Source: Bacillus sp. sid0103
GTDB lineage: Bacteria > Bacillota > Bacilli > Bacillales_B > DSM-18226
Assembly: GCF_019219025.1 (NCBI RefSeq)
Contig: NZ_JAHUWN010000004.1
Span: 124,001 to 188,000, forward strand
Reading direction: 5' to 3'
Length of the DNA: 64,000 bases
Shown: piece after piece, positions 60,041 through 64,000 of the stretch
Numbering within the stretch: the first letter of the stretch is position 1
How the letters are laid out: each line of letters starts with the position of its first letter
The notes under the pieces: generated by a model
The model's database searches: none
Told to the model about the DNA's origin: nothing
What the model saw: the letters and a program-made list of their open reading frames with translations, nothing else
Made by a program: the position numbers and the translations under genes

Positions 60041-60760
60041 TTATCTATTTGTACTAACAAGTACTTTTGTGCTTTCTTTAAAAAGATTTACTAGCATTTT
60101 ATGATTGTTTTTTGCTATTTTCACATATTCATTGCTTACTTCTTGCAAGCCTCTGCGGCCCTCACGTGAGTAGTGGATATAGGTTTCACAACTCTCTTCA
60201 ACGTTCTTTTCTAAACGTTCGATTAGGTCAACAGTTAATTTGATCGGCGTTACAGCCAATTCCTCTAAACGTTCGGAAACTTCTTCTACTTGATTTGTAA
60301 GCTGAGCCGATTCTTGATTCAATAGGTCATTTTTTGCAAAATTGCTGGATACACCTTTAACGATTTCTCTATTAATCTTTCTTGTTCCTGTATATAAATT
60401 AGCAATTGAATTTCTATATTCTTTATTGAACTTAATGACATCTTTTACAGTCTTAAGATAAGCGTCTTCACTACTATCGTGGAACTTTCTTGCTCGATCC
60501 AATATTTGCTCGTATTGGTTCCAAAGTGATTCTACATATGTATTAGATAGAACTACTTCTTCTTGAACTTCGGTATTCATTTGTGTTTTTGTTTCTACAA
60601 ATGGAGTAGATTCAATTACTTCTTCCTGAGCTTCTGCTTTCATTTGTATTTTTGTTTCTTCTAATGGATTAGATTCCATTACTTCTTCTTGATGTTCCCC
60701 TTCCATTTGTGTTTTTACTTCTTGAACTTTTTTACTTTTCTTTGTCGTGATTGCATTCAT
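60041..60760 (-). CDS. Coiled-coil protein with three N-terminal 21-residue repeats
   Basis: A 239-residue protein. After a short basic start, residues ~13-75 hold three imperfect copies of a 21-residue acidic unit of the form (V/T)K(T/I)QM..E.QEEV(M/I/V)(E/L)S(N/T). The remainder is an all-helical amphipathic domain with coiled-coil character (NQYEQILDRARKFHDSSEDA ... LIERLEKNVEESCETYIHYS ... VKIAKNNHKMLVNLFKE). The layout recalls phasin-like, polyhydroxyalkanoate-granule-type proteins of Bacillus, but I cannot confirm this. No membrane segment. GGAGG precedes the ATG by seven bases. Confidence 0.75.
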   Translation of the reverse strand: MNAITTKKSKKVQEVKTQMEGEHQEEVMESNPLEETKIQMKAEAQEEVIESTPFVETKTQMNTEVQEEVVLSNTYVESLWNQYEQILDRARKFHDSSEDAYLKTVKDVIKFNKEYRNSIANLYTGTRKINREIVKGVSSNFAKNDLLNQESAQLTNQVEEVSERLEELAVTPIKLTVDLIERLEKNVEESCETYIHYSREGRRGLQEVSNEYVKIAKNNHKMLVNLFKESTKVLVSTNR

Positions 60761-61062
60761 TTTCGTTCCTCCTCATTATCTACATTCGTTTCTCTATGGA
60801 ATCCTTCTTTTGAAATGAAGGGATATAGAGCTCAAGTATACTGAAACACTTCGCTGTCTTTTTTTTAGCTTATATCTTTCATTTAATTATATATGTATTT
60901 TACACCTATAGGTTAAATTTTGTCAATCGCTGAATCTTTTGACAAATCAAAATTTGTTAAGTGCAAATTTTCAGAATGCGGGCCTACCCCATATACACCT
61001 TTAAAAAATCACCAAAAAACTCTTCAACATAAAATAAGAAAAAGGCTGTTGCAGCCTTTTTC
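60761..61062. other. Intergenic region with terminator-like hairpin
   Basis: Holds an inverted segment AAATTTTGTCA / TTGACAAAT (~60914-60949) and a hairpin GGCTGTTGCAGCC at 61043-61055 flanked by AAAA and TTTTTCTC, a bidirectional terminator type. No gene with a ribosome binding site. Confidence 0.55.
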
Positions 61063-61089
61063 TCTCTTTTTTCCTGTATCACAAATTTA

Positions 61090-61317
61090 TTACGATCGTT
61101 TTTCATTCGCTTCTAAACTAGAAAGATCTTTATCTTTTTTTGTACTATACCAGATCCAGATAACCTAACAATATCCCCCATGTAACACCACACGGTAATG
61201 CGAACTACGCCCGTAAATCCTCAGAATTAAAAACAAAGAGTAACAGCACACCAACAATTAGTAATAGTGATACTGCTCGCGGTATTACTTTTACACTAGT
61301 AGATAAAATTCTTAGAA
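61090..61317 (-). pseudogene. Decayed small membrane protein
   Basis: Pieces in successive minus-strand frames read RAVSLLLIVGVLLLFVFNSE (stop), FALPCGVTWGILLGYLDLV (stop) and KKDKDLSSLEANEKRS (stop at 61090-61092). Together they resemble a two-helix membrane protein of about 70 residues with a charged tail, broken by a stop codon and a frameshift. No start found. Confidence 0.4.
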
Positions 61318-61322
61318 GTATA

Positions 61323-61355
61323 AAAAATCACATCCGATAATTGGATGTGATTTTT
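61323..61355 (-). terminator. Terminator of the stable-RNA array
   Basis: AAAAATCACATCC and GGATGTGATTTTT form a 13-bp stem around a 7-nt loop. On the minus strand it follows the SRP RNA by about 37 bases and ends in TTTTTTATAC. Confidence 0.85.
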
Positions 61356-61391
61356 AAGGTATTTTTTAGCGTTTTTGTTTCGTCTTATGTA

Positions 61392-61468
61392 ATAGCCCAC
61401 ACAATTTCACTAGTTATGGCTGCTGCGTTCCCGCCCTGACCAGTTTCCTAGCTTCCTTGTTGGACTAT
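61392..61468 (-). ncRNA. ffs: Small (4.5S-type) SRP RNA
   Basis: The apical SRP hairpin is clear on the minus strand: GGTCAGGGCG, GGAA tetraloop, CGCAGCAGCC, matching the conserved GGUCAGG...GGAA...AGCAGCC domain bound by Ffh. Below it UGG/CCA, CUAG/CUAG and ACAA/UUGU pairs continue the rod, closed by AUAGUCC with GGGCUAU. The total length is about 77 nt without an Alu domain. Bacillaceae normally carry the long ~270-nt SRP RNA, so a compact form is unexpected. Its 5' end starts 2 nt after tRNA-Asn. Confidence 0.85.
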
Positions 61469-61470
61469 AA

Positions 61471-61542
61471 CTCCGCAGGTAGGACTCGAACCTACGACCG
61501 ATCGGTTAACAGCCGATAGCTCTACCACTGAGCTACTGCGGA
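61471..61542 (-). tRNA. tRNA-Asn (GTT)
   Basis: A complete 72-nt cloverleaf: acceptor TCCGCAG/CTGCGGA, D arm AGCTCAGTGGTAGAGCT, anticodon loop CTGTTAA (GTT), T arm GTAGG-TTCGAGT-CCTAC and discriminator G. Nearly identical to B. subtilis tRNA-Asn. CCA is not encoded; the SRP RNA begins 2 nt later, so tRNase Z-type cleavage plus CCA addition is expected. Confidence 0.97.
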
Positions 61543-61605
61543 AAAATGGTAAGTTATTTTGCTATTGCAAAAAACTTTGGTGCCAGCTATGTTTTTTGGT
61601 TTTAG

Positions 61606-61964
61606 TGGAAATGACGGGAGTTGAACCCGTGTGCAAAGATATTGGCACTTATACATCTACGAGTGTAGTCAGTAGAATTCATTTCGCTTACTTCTTTAGC
61701 CTACTGACAGGCGTTGAAGCAGCTAGTCTGGTTAGTCTCTTCCTTCATCCTCAGACGGTGGAATTCGGCGTAGTCCACTTAACATGAGTCCCTTACCCTA
61801 CCACATGGACGATGGAGGGAGGAACCGCTATCGTCTGTTATTAGGCAGCGAAAGCGAAGTTGTTGTTTGGTTTGCCAGTTATAGGCTTTATCGTTTTAAC
61901 GAGGCCGAATCCCTCGACTCGCAATATAAGCTCAAACGATCCCTGTCGATACCAAGACATTCCC
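61606..61964 (-). ncRNA. ssrA: tmRNA
   Basis: A 359-nt tmRNA. The tRNA-like ends pair as GGGAATG with CATTTCC plus discriminator A, and the T arm is ACGGG-TTCAACT-CCCGT. The tag frame reads GGC AAA CCA AAC AAC AAC, then TTC GCT TTC GCT GCC TAA, which with the tRNA-borne alanine gives AGKPNNNFAFAA. The 5' region (GTCTTGGTATCGACAGGG) differs from the usual GGATTCGAC. CCA is not encoded. smpB, the usual neighbour in Bacillus, is not in the window. Confidence 0.93.
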
Positions 61965-61973
61965 ATAATATAA

Positions 61974-62064
61974 TGGCAGAGAAGAAGGGATTTGAACCCT
62001 CGCGTCAGTTACCCGACCTACACCCTTAGCAGGGGCGCCTCTTCAGCCTCTTGAGTACTTCTCT
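61974..62064 (-). tRNA. tRNA-Ser (GCT)
   Basis: A type II tRNA, 91 nt with encoded CCA: acceptor AGAGAAG/CTTCTCT, anticodon loop CTGCTAA (GCT), long variable arm TAGGTCGGGTAACTGACG region and T arm GAGGG-TTCAAAT-CCCTT. The acceptor differs from the B. subtilis gene (GGAGAAG) but pairs perfectly. Its CCA end is only 9 nt upstream of the tmRNA 5' end. Confidence 0.96.
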
Positions 62065-62250
62065 GTAATGAAAGCTTACGCGTATGTCCGTTAAGAACTT
62101 ACAAGAGAAATATATCATGTCTGCAAAATGGAAGATAGCTGTAAAATTTGGTAGTCCAAAAGTCCTGGTTATTTCATTAAAACTTTATGGATAACTTCTA
62201 TCACGTTTTGCCGATTCCTCACGCAAAATATCATTATTTTGATAAATAAA

Positions 62251-62274
62251 TGCCGCTTCAATGGCTGAAACGGC
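62251..62274 (-). terminator. Terminator of the fdhD unit
   Basis: TGCCGTTTCA and TTGAAGCGGCA form a 10-bp stem (one mismatch) just past the stop at 62281, with a T-rich minus-strand flank. Confidence 0.7.
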
Positions 62275-62280
62275 ACTTCT

Positions 62281-63096
62281 TTACGTAAATGATTGAACAC
62301 CCTGTATCTTAATACGTTCGGGTCTTGTATAGATATTTAAAGAATGATTGCGGAGAAAACCAACGGTCGTAATATGAAGCTCTTCTGCCAGCCTGAGGGC
62401 CAATTCGGTGGGTGCAGATTTTGACAGAACCATGCCACATCCTATTTTGGCTACTTTTAGTAATACCTCTGAGGATATACGACCACTAAACACGATAATT
62501 TTGTCTGGAAGGGATATAGAATTCTGCAAGCAGTGACCATAAATTTTATCCAGTGCATTGTGTCGTCCTATGTCCATTCTGTCTACAATGATGCCATTAC
62601 TGTCACAAAGGGCTGCATTGTGTACGCCGCCTGTATCTTGGAAGATCACGGACGAATCCTGCATTAGTCGCATCAAATGAAAGCATTGGTCTATGGACAC
62701 CGTCACATCAACTTTTTCAAGCGGTTTAACCGTCCTCGCATCGTTATAAAAATAGAAGCTTTGCCGACTTTTCCCACAGCACGATGTTACCACTCGTTTG
62801 GAATGGAACAACTCATTCAGTTTGTTGACCTTATGCGTCTTCACAATCGCTCGGCCTGTTGCTTCTATGATGGTAAGCTCTTTAATTTCTTTATAACTGT
62901 TGATGATCCCTTCCGACGCCAAAAAGCCAACTACTAACTCTTCTATGTGCTCAGGGCTGCAAACAAGTGTGGCGAATTCTTGCTCGTTTAATATAATTGT
63001 GATGGGATATTCAGTTACGATTGTATCCGTTACTTTGTGTATGGCTCCTGCCTCATACCGCCATACATTGCTTTCCATTTTCATTGGCTGATCCAT
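62281..63096 (-). CDS. fdhD: Formate dehydrogenase accessory sulfurtransferase FdhD
   Basis: A 271-residue FdhD from the ATG at 63096 (AGGAG eight bases upstream). The essential cysteines are in TSCCGKSRQSF near residue 110. VVGFLASEGII near 58, GGVHNAALCD near 160, RHNALDKIYG near 180 and FSGRISSEVLLKVAKIG near 205 are family blocks. FdhD passes sulfur from a cysteine desulfurase to the molybdenum cofactor of formate dehydrogenase. It lies with DUF1641 and DUF2294 genes found next to formate dehydrogenase operons in Bacillus. Confidence 0.95.
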   Translation of the reverse strand: MDQPMKMESNVWRYEAGAIHKVTDTIVTEYPITIILNEQEFATLVCSPEHIEELVVGFLASEGIINSYKEIKELTIIEATGRAIVKTHKVNKLNELFHSKRVVTSCCGKSRQSFYFYNDARTVKPLEKVDVTVSIDQCFHLMRLMQDSSVIFQDTGGVHNAALCDSNGIIVDRMDIGRHNALDKIYGHCLQNSISLPDKIIVFSGRISSEVLLKVAKIGCGMVLSKSAPTELALRLAEELHITTVGFLRNHSLNIYTRPERIKIQGVQSFT

Positions 63097-63111
63097 GACT
63101 CTCACTCCTAG

Positions 63112-63468
63112 TTACTTTCCCTCGATATTCTGGTTAAATACGAAAACAGTCATGGCAATATCTTCATCAATATTAATATCAGAAAATAGCCGCAGGACCT
63201 TTGCCCCCATCAAGTTTTCAAACCGTAAAAGAACCTCCGGCTTCTTATAGATTTCCTTTACAAATCTTGTTCTCGTTTCATGTACCATCTGTTCCCCTTG
63301 TTCTGAATGAATCATGAACTTTTCTACATTTGTCAGGTTCCCCTTCATTTCGCTGATCACCCAGGAACCATTAAATTTAGTGGTGATTTCCTTCGGTCCA
63401 TTTCCCACATATTCTTTTCTTATTTCACGAACAAGCATACTAAATTGATGTTCCAGATTCTTTGTCAT
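63112..63468 (-). CDS. DUF2294 family protein
   Basis: A 118-residue DUF2294 protein: REIRKEYVGNGPKEITTKFN near the start, VISEMKGNLTNVEKFM in the middle and a C-terminal NIDEDIAMTVFVFN. Function unknown; homologs in Bacillus are often near formate dehydrogenase and fdhD genes, as here. GGAGGG precedes the ATG by eight bases. It ends 15 bp upstream of the fdhD start, so it is probably in one transcript with it. Confidence 0.85.
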   Translation of the reverse strand: MTKNLEHQFSMLVREIRKEYVGNGPKEITTKFNGSWVISEMKGNLTNVEKFMIHSEQGEQMVHETRTRFVKEIYKKPEVLLRFENLMGAKVLRLFSDINIDEDIAMTVFVFNQNIEGK

Positions 63469-63513
63469 TGACGTCCCTCCCTATCCATACCACTTAGTTT
63501 GATTCTAAAGAGG

Positions 63514-63544
63514 AAACCCATTCATGGCTTAAACGAATGGGTTT
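63514..63544 (-). terminator. Terminator after the DUF1641 gene
   Basis: AAACCCATTC and GAATGGGTTT form a 10-bp stem 18 bp past the stop at 63562. The T run is short, so partial readthrough to DUF2294-fdhD is possible. Confidence 0.6.
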
Positions 63545-63561
63545 GCTTTTTGTATTTCAAA

Positions 63562-64000
63562 TTACTTTTTTAATCCCTCACCCATGCCTTTTAACAGGTT
63601 AAATCCAAAGCCTAATGCACGATTAATATCTGGATCCTTGATGGCCTTCATTAAGTCAAAGAGCCCAATCTTGGAATCCGCCTCTAATCCCTGCCCAGCC
63701 TTTTTTAATCCGGCCGTTAAACTTTTAGCGAGCTTACTAGTTGTTTCCGGGTCTAGCTCAGTCAGAATTCCGCCTGCAGCCATCGCATTATTGATCATGT
63801 TTGTCACAGGTTTTCGCGTAAGTTGACCGACAGCGATTTTTGCTGCGCTCTCTTTCGCTTTTAGAAGACTGCCTAACGCATCCATAATCCCGCTATTATG
63901 CAATTCCTGCAGCAATTCCAATGTTTCAAGAAGTGAATCTTTATTGTCTGCAACCCCGGAGATTAAGTTCTCCAAGGATTGCATTTTCATTTGTTCTTCT
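63562..64000 (-). CDS. DUF1641 protein (YrhD-like), 5' end outside window
   Basis: The visible 146 codons read LISGVADNKDSLLETLELLQ, then LHNSGIMDALGSLLKAKESA and the late KIGLFDLMKAIKDPDINRAL, all typical of DUF1641. An in-frame ATG exists at 63990, but homologs such as B. subtilis YrhD have ~20 more residues at the start, and the frame remains open to the window edge, so the gene is probably cut. In B. subtilis yrhD precedes the formate dehydrogenase gene; that gene should follow on the minus strand upstream of, i.e. beyond, position 64000. Confidence 0.8.
   Translation of the reverse strand, partial: EEQMKMQSLENLISGVADNKDSLLETLELLQELHNSGIMDALGSLLKAKESAAKIAVGQLTRKPVTNMINNAMAAGGILTELDPETTSKLAKSLTAGLKKAGQGLEADSKIGLFDLMKAIKDPDINRALGFGFNLLKGMGEGLKK

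Noticed and set aside
1..64000. CRISPR arrays
   Set aside because: No regularly spaced direct repeats were seen; the repeats present are hairpins or dispersed palindromes.

Overview
The window looks like chromosomal DNA from a low-GC, endospore-forming member of the Bacillaceae (Bacillus/Neobacillus-like). Grounds: strong AGGAGG ribosome binding sites with ATG/GTG/TTG starts, a gerA-gerB-gerC type germination operon, an Spx protein, an FbpA-like protein, B. subtilis-type Zur boxes, and small Bacillus-specific proteins. Almost all genes lie on the minus strand. I see no prophage, rRNA operon or CRISPR array.

Region 1 (1-14.9 kb): a DUF917 / hydantoinase-type pair with a sigma-54 activator, then a nine-gene minus-strand run: amidase, MFS transporter, M81 peptidase, RpiR regulator, N-succinylamino-acid racemase-like enolase, N-acyl-D-amino-acid deacylase, GNAT acyltransferase, M20 hydrolase and RidA. 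GNAT + racemase + M20 matches the described N-succinyl route that converts D-amino acids irreversibly to L-amino acids.

Region 2 (15-29.6 kb): accessory DNA with a GC-rich palindromic repeat, REP-like hairpins, a beheaded metallopeptidase gene, a frameshifted gene, the ger operon, an Rrf2/Spx stress group with a shared palindrome, a sulfite-oxidase-like molybdoenzyme, and the tail of a TnpB transposon with its omega-RNA scaffold.

Region 3 (29.7-34.6 kb): a zinc-starvation locus with three Zur boxes, two CobW-type GTPases (one zagA-like), a cysteine-poor L33 paralog, a YcgR-like permease, and a DUF1980 protein that stops after its membrane part.

Region 4 (35-45 kb): the most striking block. 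A histidine-ammonia-lyase homolog without the MIO tripeptide, a urocanase homolog without its catalytic cysteine, a DUF917 protein, a flavin monooxygenase and an OpuC-type betaine importer are flanked by two tandem-DUF427 paralogs. I infer import and breakdown of ergothioneine or a related thio-histidine betaine.

Region 5 (45-54.6 kb): a counterpart of the B. subtilis ytmI operon (snaA-tcy-cmo-sndA; S-alkyl/S-succinyl-cysteine salvage) with its LysR regulator. Three near-identical 46-bp palindromic sites mark the promoters it probably controls.

Region 6 (54.6-64 kb): nitroreductase, Nudix hydrolase, cell-wall amidase with a PP2C phosphatase, a second copy of the GC-rich repeat, a thioesterase, a coiled-coil repeat protein, then a compact stable-RNA array (tRNA-Ser, tmRNA, tRNA-Asn, small SRP RNA). 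The end holds fdhD, DUF2294 and DUF1641, a formate-dehydrogenase context that continues past the window.
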